From: Branchipolynoe longqiensis
Lineage: Eukaryota; Annelida; Polychaeta; Phyllodocida; Polynoidae
Length of the DNA: 64,000 nt
NCBI GenBank assembly: GCA_030323885.1
Contig: CM059190.1
Span: forward strand, 81,770,709-81,834,708
Direction of reading: 5' to 3'
Part shown: positions 1 through 8,994 of the stretch, in pieces
Numbering within the stretch: position 1 is the stretch's first letter
How the letters are laid out: every line of letters starts with the position of its first letter
Notes under the pieces: model-generated
Told to the model about the DNA's origin: nothing
The model's database searches: none
Seen by the model: the letters and a program-made list of their open reading frames with translations, nothing else
Translations under genes and position numbers: made by a program

Positions 1-681
1 GGCCCGGTCTGGATGGACAGACCGGACGGTCTTGACCCGGTTTGGATCCATGTGAGAAACAGGATTGAAGGAGGGGAGGACTATTTTTTCGACATCACCA
101 TTAAGGAGACATTTACAGAGATTGTGGCCTATTTCCGTCTCTGGAGAGACTGCATGGCAGGTTCATGAAGCTGCACCCACAGGTTCGAGGGTGTGGTGTC
201 ACAAATGAAACCATGTAGGGTTTTTACTGAATTATTCATGCATGGTGACACCGACCCAGATGTCGAATACATCATGAAGGGTGTCTGCTTCGGCTTTATG
301 GTGATCAACTGGGATTGCGATGCCTGCTGTGATTGCAAACACGGTGCCGGCGGTGACCGGGCAGACAGGGAGGTCATGTCAGCCAAGCTCAGGCGCGAGA
401 TAGACGAGGGGGCCTTGTCAGTGGTGTCGACCCGGCCTATATGTGTTCACAGGCTTTTCTGTATCCCGAAGGATAGCACGGGTGTCAGAGGGATCTTGGA
501 CTTCAGCCGCCCAGAGGGAGGATTGGTCAACAACTACACCGACGGGGTGACAGTCAAGTTATTCTACAATAGGTTTGAGGATGTGGCGGATATTATGCAG
601 AAAGGCGATAACCTCCCGACGGTTAACATCCAGGATGCTTATCGGGCAGTCAGCATCCACTCACGAGACCGTGATAAGTAG
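1..681 (+). pseudogene. Reverse transcriptase, N-terminal part (broken)
   Basis: One frame is open from the window edge to a TGA at 175-177 and then continues in the same frame to a TAG at 679-681. The second stretch contains FCIPKD, LDFSRP and VNIQDAYRAV, the finger/palm motifs of DIRS-group reverse transcriptases; the Asp in QDAYRA is the first catalytic aspartate (motif A). Copy 2 has the matching FCIPKD and VDIKDAYRAV. At the TAG, copy 2 reads RDRQG where this copy reads RDK-stop-G, so the stop is probably a CAG to TAG change. The part before residue LFMHGD is the region preceding RT; no zinc knuckle is visible. Confidence 0.75.
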
Positions 682-1145
682 GGCATCTTCTGGGACTTGG
701 GGAAGAACCAGTGTTCCTGTGTGCCAACAGGCTGTGTATGGGGCTGGCCTCAAGCCTATATGTGTTCAGCAAGCTCTCCGACTTCATAGTATGATGTGCT
801 GTGATGGAGAGGGCGGGGGAGGATGTGAACTACCTGGACGACTTTTGCATAGTGTCTAGGGACTTTGAATCCGGATGTCCGGCCCAGGCTATTCTCATAG
901 CTATCCTCAGGAGGATGGGCTTCTACATTAGCTTTCCCAAGGTCACCTCCCCAGCCACCAAGGTCAGGTTGTTGGGCGTTGACATTGACATTGTGACACT
1001 GGAGATGACCTTACCCAAGGACAAGCTGGTAAAAATGACCGAGGCACTTGTGGCCCTGGAGGGCAGGAAGAAGATCGCAAGAATCCAGCTCGAGCGCCTG
1101 GCTGCCCTGTTATGGGGGCCGCACCTTCTGCAGAAGGATTTATGA
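682..1145 (+). pseudogene. Reverse transcriptase, C-terminal palm with YLDD (broken)
   Basis: After a frameshift near 700 the reading continues in another frame with RLCMGLASS, VFSKLSDFIV, then a TGA at 792-794, then NYLDDFCIV. YLDD is the catalytic motif C and is intact here, unlike in copy 2 (YLDN). The downstream FYISFPK and VRLLGVDID match FFVSFGK and VRFLGIISD in copy 2. The reading frame ends at 1145, where copy 2 continues, so another frameshift lies near 1130. Confidence 0.78.
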
Positions 1146-1740
1146 CACGGTTGATACGGTGGCCAAACTGCACTATAGAGTCCGGCTCTCGGGAGGATTT
1201 CACGAAGACAGGAGGTGGTGGTTGGACTTTGCCAGAAGGTTCATCATTAAGGCAAAGGTCATCTGCCATCACACCCATTTTGTGTCAACCTAAAGCGACG
1301 CCTCAGGGCAGGATTTGGTACAATCCATGGTAGTGACTGGCAGGTAGGCGCCTTTGACCAGGAAACGGATGAGTCCATCAGGAGCCAGGTGGGCCACCAC
1401 CACGCCCCACCAGAGGCGGCCTGTGTGGGAGCTCACATAAACGTCCTGGAGATGTGGGCAGCTTTCTGCATGGCACAGACCAGGGGCCACCACTGGCAGG
1501 ACAGCACAGTGGTGATGATCATGGACAATGAGACAGTCCAGGCAGCTCTGACCTCGGGGAGGTCAAAATCCACGGGTGTTATGTACTTCATTCGGAGGCT
1601 GTTCTGGATAGCAGCTGAGCACAATTTTGACATTCAGTCTGTTTATGGTAGAAATACTGACAACACCATCTGCGATGCCCTGAGCTGCTGGGGCATAGCG
1701 GATAGTATGGATCACATACGGGCAGTGGATGGTGCACACA
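1130..1740 (+). pseudogene. RNase H domain of the retrotransposon (broken)
   Basis: RRIYDTVDTV, RWWLDFARRF and SDASG (1294-1308) continue in a shifted frame after the RT. SDAS carries the first RNase H aspartate and is shared with copy 2. From 1389 the frame changes again to HINVLEMWA, MDNETVQAAL and NTICDALS, which fit the Ty3-type RNase H of DIRS-group elements (DNE and the C-terminal Asp). A stop at 1291-1293 lies just before SDAS. In life this domain would remove RNA from the RNA-DNA hybrid during copying. Confidence 0.72.
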
Positions 1741-2488
1741 AGCTTTGCTGCAGCCACATCTTCACAGCACCCTCCGATTCTTCTTCTTCCAGTTGCGGCG
1801 CTGCTGAGGGAGAAACGAGCCATCCAGCTCCAGTACTATGCTCCAAACTCCATCCCGACACTGGCCATTCAGGTGAGGAAATACCTACAATTCATTGAGG
1901 AGTTTGGGAGCCACTTCCCCACCACACCATGCCCTCCAGCCCAGACAGCCTTATACATGGTTTGGCTGGCCAGGACACGTAAATACTCATCGGTTGTGAA
2001 CTATCTCAGTGGTCTCAACTTCTTCCTGAAGTTGGAAGGGGCGGAACCTATCGACTCTAAGGATTTTGAGGTGGCCTCAGAGCGCATGCTGGAGATTCCA
2101 GTTGCCAGATGCCCTGTTCCGCCCTGTGTGCCATCCACTGGACGGAGAGAGACTTCAGGGAAGTCCCGGCCGGGCCTCAGGACATGGCCTTCTGTGTCAC
2201 CAAACTGTCAGGCGCATCAACGGACCTCTGGTACTTGGCATATCAGGCAATGCTGAAACATTCTGTGGGGCAGCTGGCCTTGACCCAGCTCACTACTCAT
2301 GGCACTCCCTCAGGAGAGGGGGCTGTACATTCCTGTCCCTGTGTGGGGCGACACTGGAGGAACTAAGAGTGAAGGGGGACTGGGCCAGTGACACTATCTT
2401 CGCTTACTTGCAGACCCCGCTCAGTGTGTACATTATAAACGACATAGTCTCCAATATACTGTCAGCGGCACCAGAGACGCGATACTAA
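1741..2488 (+). pseudogene. Tyrosine recombinase of the retrotransposon (broken)
   Basis: The N-terminal core-binding part is readable from about 1780 (YYAPNSIPTLAIQVRKYLQF, then ALYMVWLARTRKYSSVVNYLSGLNFFLKLEG). The frame changes near 2100. The catalytic C-terminus follows: WHSLRRGG carries the His-x-x-Arg pair, KGDWASD the W/H position and FAYLQTP the nucleophile tyrosine. The end (IINDI...ETRY-stop) matches the end of copy 2 (IMNDM...ETDLY-stop). The first catalytic Arg region is missing or scrambled around 2100-2200, so a small deletion is likely. Integrates circular DNA by strand exchange in working relatives. Confidence 0.8.
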
Positions 2489-2512
2489 GACTTTTGGGTT
2501 GGGGGAACCTTT

Positions 2513-2945
2513 GGGGGTTTCTTGGCAATTATCTAAATTCCTGACAGAGAATATATACTCTTCTCAACCACATCAGTCTTCTCGTTGTTTCTTGTTGTTT
2601 CTCTGTAATGGGGCCAACTGTTTATGTGCTCTATAATCTATTATGGGAATATAAACAAGGCACTACCATCTTCAGTTATATCTGCATTGTTAAATTGTGA
2701 ACCACAGCTAGTGTATGACATTGTTTGGTTCCAGGTTGGGCCACGCGGCGCCACCTGTCAGGGGATCTGACCTCATATAACCCAGCTGTGTCTGGTCGGT
2801 ATCGCCTCCCGACCCACCTGGATGGTCAAATTTTTACTTTAGGTGGGCAATTATCTATATTCCTATCAGAGAATATATAATCTTCTCAACCACGTCATTC
2901 TTGTTGTTTCTTGTTTTTTCTCCGTAATGGGGCAACTGTTTATAT
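2513..2945 (+). repeat. Split direct repeats (B1 at 2513-2620, B2 at 2842-2945) ending retrotransposon copy 1
   Basis: Both segments share GGCAATTATCTA, CAGAGAATATATA, CTTCTCAACCAC and the run up to GGGCAACTGTTTAT. The 220 bp between them (including GCCACCTGTC) would be the A2 segment in an A1-ORFs-B1-A2-B2 scheme. Copy 2 has the same plan with the core CAGAGAATATAT. Confidence 0.75.
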
Positions 2946-3083
2946 GTATATATATACACACAGATATATATATATATGTATATACAGTGGGATAGTGCTA
3001 ATGAAAGAAGTGGGAGAACGCAGGTTTGGATTTGTTTGTAATAGTGAGGGAACGATGTTCCCCTCCCAAACAAAGTAATAGAT
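2946..3083. repeat. AT/CA microsatellite and flanking sequence
   Basis: Short TATATACACA-type run at about 2944-2985, directly at the end of the retrotransposon, then 90 bp without recognisable content. Confidence 0.5.
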
Positions 3084-3412
3084 TGTTTGTTGTTTTATGT
3101 CCTGGCAACATCTAAGGTCATATAAGGACGGTACCGACTTGTGACAGTGCGCACTCATGGTGCCTTTATAGTGCTGCCTGGAAGACCAGGTCTCCAGCAC
3201 AATGACCTGATATCCCACTCAGTCACATTATCCTGACACCGAGCCAACCAGTCCTTGCCCTATCCTAATAATGCCGAGCGCCTGGCAAGGAAGCGACAAG
3301 TATAATGTTTAAGTCATCGGTTTGACTCGACCAGGGTTCGATCCCATGATCCCATGGTCTACCACCACGGGAGACAGACGCTCTAACTCATTCGGCCATC
3401 CCGTCTGGTTCC
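3084..3412 (-). mobile_element. tRNA-derived SINE, family A, nearly full length
   Basis: Read on the minus strand it starts with a tRNA-like head (A-box-like TGGCCGAATGAGTTAGAGC, B-box-like GGTTCGA region around 3330-3345), continues with the body words CCTAGCC...GGATAGGGCAAGGACTGGTT, AGGATAATGTGACTGAGTGG and GTCACAAGTCGGTACC, and ends with a tail CCAGGAC-GTAAAAC-CAACAAC. The same unit recurs at least 25 times in this window in both orientations. Family A is the most abundant interspersed repeat here. Confidence 0.85.
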
Positions 3413-3463
3413 TCAAAGTGATAGAAATAAGGATATTCCATTCCCACGCATACCCACAGTGTT

Positions 3464-3533
3464 GGTTGGTCGTTGGAATATTATGTCCTGGCAACATCTA
3501 AGTTCATCACGACGGGTCTGCACTACTGCATAT

Positions 3534-3595
<62 letters not shown>

Positions 3596-3603
3596 CCATA
3601 TAT
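3464..3603. repeat. SINE-A tail fragment and long (TA)n microsatellite
   Basis: 3464-3525 is the minus-strand tail of a family A SINE (TTGGTTGGTCGTTGG, CCTGGCAACATCTAAG). 3541-3592 is an almost pure TA run introduced by CACACACACATA. Confidence 0.7.
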
Positions 3604-3721
3604 AGCTGAGGTGGGGAGGCTGGAGCAGTAGATGACTATGAGAGACTCCCACAGTTCATCGAGCTGAGTGACTGATGAGAGAGAGGAGGGATATTCCGGG
3701 TTATTATACTTGTACAATTCT

Positions 3722-3782
3722 TATCATCATCATCATCATGCTGTCGGTCGCGATGCGACAAAGACTGCTTTCATTACTTCTT
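3722..3782 (+). repeat. (ATC)n plus 50-bp end of repeat family R
   Basis: TCATCATCATCATCATGCTG followed by TCGGTCGCGATGCGACAAAG is nearly identical to the reverse complement of 48492-48550, where it is the start of a longer repeat (family R, 48175-48550). This copy keeps only that end. Confidence 0.65.
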
Positions 3783-4445
3783 ATACAGCATATATATACA
3801 AACAACATTGCAGGCAGTGTGAGTGGGTACCACCAGACAAGTTACAGCATTTGAAGGCAGGGGGCGACCCACTCAGCCCAACTGCACAATATATGAACAA
3901 TTTAATAACAGATGAGTATAGTAGATGAGTTAGAATATAAGGTGTGAAAGCATCTAATTAATTATACTTCCATTATGCTTATCTACATAAATATAAACAT
4001 AAATATATACATAAATATATACATAAATATACATACATATAATGCCTAATCGATGGCATGTTATGAATACGGGGCCAGTTGTGGTTCAGCGGGTCCAAGC
4101 ATCTGGTGCTACTGCTTCAGATTCCGCCTGACCTTGACCTTCACACCCCAACTGGCCAATCACAAGCGGGCCCCGAGACGGCCACTTGACCCCCACCAGA
4201 GGGCGTGGTCGCTGTATGTCCCGACATGTAGCAGTGTGAATCAGCCCCTTCCCGCTCCCCCTCCCCCCATCCCCCACAATAATCTACGGAAACAAACCTG
4301 ACAATAGACACACAGATATACCTGAATAATGTAATCCCCAGGTTGGAATAATATGCTGGAATGGGAACGCTCCCAATCGGGATAAGAAACACTTTGATTG
4401 GACGGATTCTGGAGGAGTAATTGCTAGGCTTCATTCAAAATAGGT
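3783..4445. other. Unassigned, partly AT-rich
   Basis: Contains a run of ATAAATATA-type imperfect repeats at about 3985-4040. The rest shows no coding, RNA or repeat signature that I recognise. Confidence 0.4.
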
Positions 4446-4770
4446 TACGTTGTTGAGTGGGAAATCAGGTCTCCCAGTGGAGCAACACTATATAATGTCG
4501 CCATGAGTGCGCACTGTCACCACAAGTCGATGCCCATCCTGATATGATATTATATGTTGGTAGGACGTAAAACCCCAACAACAAACAAAACAAACAACTA
4601 TCAACTTATCAGTCATCAATTCCCGACTTAGATAGTTGTTCATATAGTAAAAATAACCTAATAATCCCAAAGTTGGCGACTGGTTGGCTCAGTGTCCGGA
4701 TAATGTGACTGAGTGGGATGTCAGGATGTAAAACTCCATGCACCAACCAACCATAGATGTTGACAGGACG
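4446..4770 (+). mobile_element. Two SINE-A 3' fragments
   Basis: 4446-4598 is a plus-strand family A body and tail (GAGTGGGAAATCAGGTCTCCC to GTAGGACGTAAAACCCCAAC) ending in CAAACAAAACAAAC. 4680-4770 is a second rearranged fragment (GGTTGGCTCAGTGTCCGGATAATGTGACTGAG, then GATGTAAAACTCC, then GACAGGACGTAAAA). Confidence 0.65.
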
Positions 4771-4870
4771 TAAAATTTCAATAGACAACCAATCAAGCCA
4801 TGTCCAGATCAACGACTGACAATGCTCCCCCCTCCCCCACAACACACACACATACTCACATACACACACA

Positions 4871-5630
4871 TTCAAGTTGCATGGTCCAATGAAATATATA
4901 TTTGCCAAAACCAAAGCACTTACCTACATTTAGTTCTATATATCTAACTTAGATACTGGTGTATTAACTAATGATTTGGGACAGTATATACAGAATAATC
5001 AGTGAATTTACTACCTCATCACTGTGGAAATCTACTTTGAGAAACCCATTAGAGAGGGAGAGCATTAACCAATTAGGTCAATCTTGTGGTGGTTTGAATA
5101 GTCTTGCCCTCATTCCCAGTACCATATATGGCGTTAGTTAGGTTCCAGGACATATAATGGGAGTTTGATGGCACCCAACCCAACCAACCATCCACAGCTG
5201 GGTCAGTTACTTTCCCACACCCCCTCACCCCACCCCCACCCCCACCCCCCCACACCAACACACAGCAATACACACACACAATCACACTCACTGGGCACAG
5301 TGTGTGTGAAGGAACAGGGCGGGTGGAGCAGATGACACTTACTAGGTGGATGAACCTGACTTGGCCAGTAGAAATGATAGGGGACCAGACTACCAACTCA
5401 CATCATATGACCATCGTGAGATGGCAATCTAGGGCATAACCACAGGAGTTTTGGCAAGCTTGCCGAAATGATATTGTGTTTTTTCAGTTCAAATTACTCC
5501 AAATCTAGCCACTTTTTATCAAAGTTACTCCGGAATATTGAATATCAGGTTATAATGGTCAATCTAATATATTTATCTCAAAAAGGAGGCACAAATTTGA
5601 AAGCCATCAGACTATGCAACTTTAACAGAT
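4871..5630 (-). mobile_element. TTAA-type MITE, diverged and split copy
   Basis: 4871-4990 is the reverse complement of the right half of the ~355-bp MITE seen at 10166-10520 (GTTGCATGGTCC, ATATCTAACTTAGATACTGGTG). 5446-5630 is the left half (CAAGCTTGCC palindrome, TATTTATCTCAAAAA, ending CATCAGACTATGCAACTTTAA). Both halves are in the same orientation, so about 400 bp of other DNA lies inside. Confidence 0.55.
5041..5440. other. Unassigned insert inside the split MITE
   Basis: Contains a C-rich/ACACAC stretch at 5215-5295. No TIR, SINE or coding signature seen. Confidence 0.35.
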
Positions 5631-6204
5631 ATGAATATGGCATGGTGTCCACCGTGATATCAGGATGTGTGCATTAATGCGGCCCACATGGGGCACAGAT
5701 GCACAGAGGCACACATGCTTTTGGCGTCTGGACGTTCCAAAGTGCTCCGGTACTGGTGCCAGCCAGGCAGTGCATTGGTAACCTGGTAACCTGAGTTGGG
5801 TGGTTGTTGAAGTTTTATCTCCTGGCAACATTTACGGTCATATCAGGACGAGTCCCGACTTGTGACAGTGAACACTCATAGCGACTTTATAATGCTGCCC
5901 CACTGGGAGACTATGCCACCAGCACCATGACCTGACATCTCACTCAGTCACATTGGTCGTAATGCGAAGCATTTCGTTTGATGCGAGGGGAGGGAGAGCG
6001 ACTCACCCCCCCCCCTTTCCCCCAGCACTCGCGCCTCGCGCGACGCCCGCTGCTCACCCTCCCCCTCCCCCCCCCCTGAGCGACTCACCCCCCCTCCTGC
6101 CACTGCTCACTTCCCCCCGCCCCTGAGCGACTCACCCCCGCCACTGCTCACCTCCCCCCGGCCCTGAGCGACTCACCCCCCTCCTGCCTCTGCTCACTTC
6201 CCCC

Positions 6205-6214
6205 CTTATAAGGC
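6205..6214 (+). promoter_or_regulatory. TATA-like box of GC-rich element
   Basis: CCTTATAAGGC within otherwise GC-rich DNA, repeated in the second unit near 7505. It lies upstream of the ATG at 6280. Confidence 0.4.
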
Positions 6215-6279
6215 CGCCCGCCGGCCTCCCTCAGGCACTCAGCCTCCAGCCGCCTTCCAGCTCTCTGCCCGAGGCGACG

Positions 6280-6559
6280 ATGGGGCCCGAGGCGCACACC
6301 AGCCCCGGCATCAAGCCGACACCCGCACCGCCTACGATAGGCACGCTCACGGGGCTCCCTGCACCGCTTGGAACCGCGATCCCACCTCGTGCGATCGGGC
6401 ACCTCTCGGAGAGGCTCACGGCGAGGTGGGAGACAGGCGCCGGCACGTCTGTGCGTATTGCGCCAATGTCCGGCGCATACTAACAATGCACAGCGAGGCC
6501 GGATGCCGCACCAAGCAAGCCCGTGAGCGCCAGACCCCGGCCGCCTCGGCGGATTTTTG
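6280..6559 (+). CDS. Possible short zinc-finger-like ORF in the GC-rich element
   Basis: An ATG at 6280, ~75 bp after the TATA-like motif, opens a 67-codon frame (MGPEAHTSPGIKP...). In an overlapping frame, 6436-6559 reads CAYC-x9-H-x4-C, a C2HC-like spacing, before a TGA. One frameshift would join the two. The second unit of the element lacks this region. No family match is claimed; low complexity and GC richness make chance ORFs likely. Confidence 0.25.
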
Positions 6560-7895
6560 ATCCGCCGGCCTAGGCCGGCACCTCATCCCAACCATTCCCG
6601 ACAGCCCCGCGACGCCCACCGACGGCCACCCAGCGAACACCGATCGAAACGCCGCCCAGAAGAAGCCGAGGATCATCACCTCGCACCTCACACCTCAGAC
6701 GACCCAGCCCAGCCTCACGAGAGACCCACCCAGCCCAGCCCTGAGGAGTTCGCTGCCCCCCTGCTCGACCCTCGCCGGACCTCCTCCCCCAAGGCCTCAG
6801 GAGCGGGCCTCCCTTTTTTGGCCGCCCGCTCCCCCTCCACGTAGGCCCCGGACCCTCTTCTCAACCAGGCCTGCCTCTCCGGGCCCCGCCTCGGGCGCCC
6901 CGCGCCCCCGCCTCGGGCGCGCCTCGAGCCCTCCCCTTACTCTTTGGCGGAGGGCTCCTCGGCCCCCCCTCTACCAGAACTCTGACATTGCTCCCTATGA
7001 GCCCTTCCTGTATTTATCTTCTGCTCCTCATGAGCCCCTCACTTATTGCTCCTCACGAGCCTGTTGCTCCTCATGAGCCCTCTTATTGCTCTCTGCCTCC
7101 TCAGCCTGTTACCTCCTCTGTTGCCCTGCTTGTACCGTTTACCTTACATGTCTCATATGTTTCTGTTCTCTCACTGTTCTCTGTATGTTGCCCGAGGCGT
7201 CACAATAAACGCCTCAGTTTCCCACATCCGCCTCTGTTCTTCCTTCTCGCGCATCGGTCGTAATGCGAAGCATTTCGTTTGATGCGAGGGGAGGGAGAGC
7301 GACTCACCCCCCCCCTTTCCCCCAGCACTCGCGCCTCGCGCGACGCCCGCTGCTCACCCTCCCCCTCCCCCCCCCCTGAGCGACTCACCCCCCCTCCTGC
7401 CACTGCTCACTTCCCCCCGCCCCTGAGCGACTCACCCCCGCCACTGCTCACCTCCCCCCGGCCCTGAGCGACTCACCCCCCTCCTGCCTCTGCTCACTTC
7501 CCCCCTTATAAGGCCGCCCGCCGGCCTCCCTCAGGCACTCAGCCTCCAGCCGCCTTCCAGCTCTCTGCCCTTTTTCTTCCAGCTCTGTTGCCCTGCTTGT
7601 ACCGTTTACCTTACATGTCTCATATGTTTCTGTTCTCTCACTGTTCTCTGTATGTTGCCCGAGGCGTCACAATAAACGCCTCAGTTTCCCACATCCGCCT
7701 CTGTTCTTCCTTCTCGCGCATCATCCTGACACCGAGCCAACCAGTCCATGCCCTATCCTATTAATGCCGAGCACTTGGTTAGGAAGCAACAAGCATAAAT
7801 TTTCAGGGCATTGGTTTGACTCGAACATGATTTGAACCCGTGGATTTGAATCCTACGATCTACCAAAATGGGAGACGGTCGCTCAACTCATTTGG

Positions 7896-8041
7896 TCCGG
7901 GCTGGTAACGTTGGTGGTGGTAGCGTGTTGATGCTGGTGGCTGAGGTTAATAGGGGCCGGGCAGTAGGGATGGGTCACCATCTGTGGTAGACAGCAAAGG
8001 TCATAGGCGCCTATATACATATATATATATATATATATATT
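7896..8041. repeat. Unassigned sequence and (TA)n
   Basis: GGTGGTGG-rich stretch, then a pure AT run at 8016-8040. Confidence 0.4.
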
Positions 8042-8136
8042 CTAGTGTGCGAGTGACAGTATTTGCGACACTGGTAGTAGTGGGGGTGGTGGCACCACCT
8101 GTCCCACTGTGAAGAGGGGGTCACCCATAAAGTAGT

Positions 8137-8146
<10 letters not shown>
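8042..8146. repeat. Solo remnant of the tyrosine-recombinase retrotransposon terminal region
   Basis: About 100 bp (GTGACAGTATTTGCGACACTGG to GGGTCACCCATAAAGTAGTAC) match 59339-59437, the segment between the two 3' direct repeats of retrotransposon copy 2. It is flanked on both sides by (TA)n. Confidence 0.65.
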
Positions 8147-8166
<20 letters not shown>

Positions 8167-8172
<6 letters not shown>

Positions 8173-8397
8173 CCTGTCTCAAAAGGTGATAAGTAATATG
8201 GGACAAAACTTTGTCCATTGTAATGATCAACATACTATCTGCTTATAAATTTGCTCAGGATAAACTGATTTATGGTGTTTCACAATCCCAATAGAATACA
8301 TATTGATTTGAAGCAAATGTCCTTGTGTTGTCAGTGTAACTGTTTCTGTGCTGTGTTGTGTCAATCATTACACTGGACACAAAAAAGAGAAGAGTTA
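8167..8397 (+). mobile_element. Small MITE with ends like CTGTCTCAAAAGGTG (truncated)
   Basis: Shares GTCTCAAAAGGTGATAAGTA, TTTGTCCATTGTAA, CAGGATAAACTGAT and CCCAATAGAATAC with 44780-45012, where both TIRs are present. Here the right TIR is lost. Confidence 0.65.
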
Positions 8398-8403
8398 TCA
8401 CTG

Positions 8404-8652
8404 ATATGAGGACTTCAGGCACAAAACCCCGGAGATGCCGAATTAAAAAATTGAGATAAAGATAATAATGAAACCTTCAAAAAGTTCTTTTGTTTTTACA
8501 TTCCTATTTGTTTGTTCATTGCTCCATACTCATTTCATCACAAGAACAGTGGAATTAGTGAGAATTAAAATTATCTTCAGGTCAAAAATCTGTTATTTTA
8601 ATTAAATTTGTGGACTAGCGTTTATGAGGTTTTGCGTATGAACTCTTCATAT
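8404..8652 (+). mobile_element. MITE with TIR ATATGAAGAGTTCAGGYGC, copy 1
   Basis: Begins ATATGAGGACTTCAGGCAC and ends GCGTATGAACTCTTCATAT. About 250 bp with TA at the outer ends, as in Tc1/mariner-type MITEs. Other copies are at 38732-38930, 57069-57234 and 58975-59222. Confidence 0.7.
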
Positions 8653-8994
8653 CTATATATGCGATGTATAAAGGCATGGAAGGTAATTACTTGTTTATAT
8701 AATTATATTGCAGCGATTATTCTATCTTCTGCCCCCCCCCCTCCTCACGCTTGTGACCTAATGGACATGGCGAGACATTAGAAAGTTTTTGCGGCAGAAG
8801 TTAGTATTAATACCTAAGATAACTATGTACAATACAATCTAGATAAGTGCCTTGGCTTCGAGACTTTGATGATTTTATTGGACTATTTAGTTTAAATAAT
8901 ACCAATATTTAAATCATTGGTTTGACTCGGCTACAAATGATCTAAAGCCAGGCTTTGAGAACAATTAATTTGGGAAAACACTAATTGTAAATTG
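8653..8994. other. Unassigned AT-rich sequence
   Basis: Contains a C-run at 8731-8742. Nothing recognised. Confidence 0.35.

Larger units (their letters stand above)
1..2945 (+). mobile_element. Tyrosine-recombinase retrotransposon, copy 1 (PAT/Ngaro-like layout), 5' end outside window
   Basis: Reverse transcriptase, RNase H and tyrosine recombinase follow one another in the same direction, the domain order of DIRS-group retrotransposons, which integrate with a recombinase instead of a DDE integrase. Just after the last stop (2488) there is a ~100-bp segment that recurs ~325 bp further on (2513-2620 and 2842-2945). Such split direct repeats point to the PAT/Ngaro branch rather than the inverted-repeat DIRS1 branch. 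All three domains are broken by stops and frameshifts, so this copy is dead. The 5' repeat that should match the segment between the two 3' repeats lies before the window and cannot be checked. A second copy is on the minus strand at 59222-61535. Confidence 0.82.
5957..7721 (+). mobile_element. GC-rich element followed by an internally deleted second copy
   Basis: Two units begin with GGTCGTAATGCGAAGCATTT (5951 and 7258) and both end with TTCCTTCTCGCGCATC (about 7254 and 7721). The first unit is ~1.3 kb. The second is ~0.47 kb and keeps only the first ~320 bp and the last ~140 bp. Each unit has a TATA-like CTTATAAGGC (about 6205 and 7505) and, near its end, CACAATAAACGCC, a polyadenylation-type signal. 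There is no RT, integrase or transposase. The composition (strongly C-rich, then CpG-rich) is unlike the flanks. I cannot assign it to a known family; a non-autonomous retroelement or a retrocopied transcript are both possible. Confidence 0.6.
5807..7895 (-). mobile_element. SINE-A split by a GC-rich insertion (parts 5807-5956 and 7722-7895)
   Basis: 5807-5956 is the SINE tail and body up to CACTCAGTCACATT. The body resumes at 7722 with ATCCTGACACCGAGCC and runs to the tRNA-like head at about 7895. In intact copies these two pieces are continuous (CACATTATCCTGACAC). The insertion occupies 5957-7721. Confidence 0.75.

Noticed and set aside
6148..6691. Arg- and Gly-rich minus-strand ORFs in the GC-rich element
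   Set aside because: By-products of GC richness; transcription signals (TATA, AATAAA) are on the plus strand.
5957..7721. LTR retrotransposon with two LTRs
   Set aside because: The expected LTR-internal-LTR order is not present: the first unit contains the extra middle and the second lacks it, with nothing between the units.
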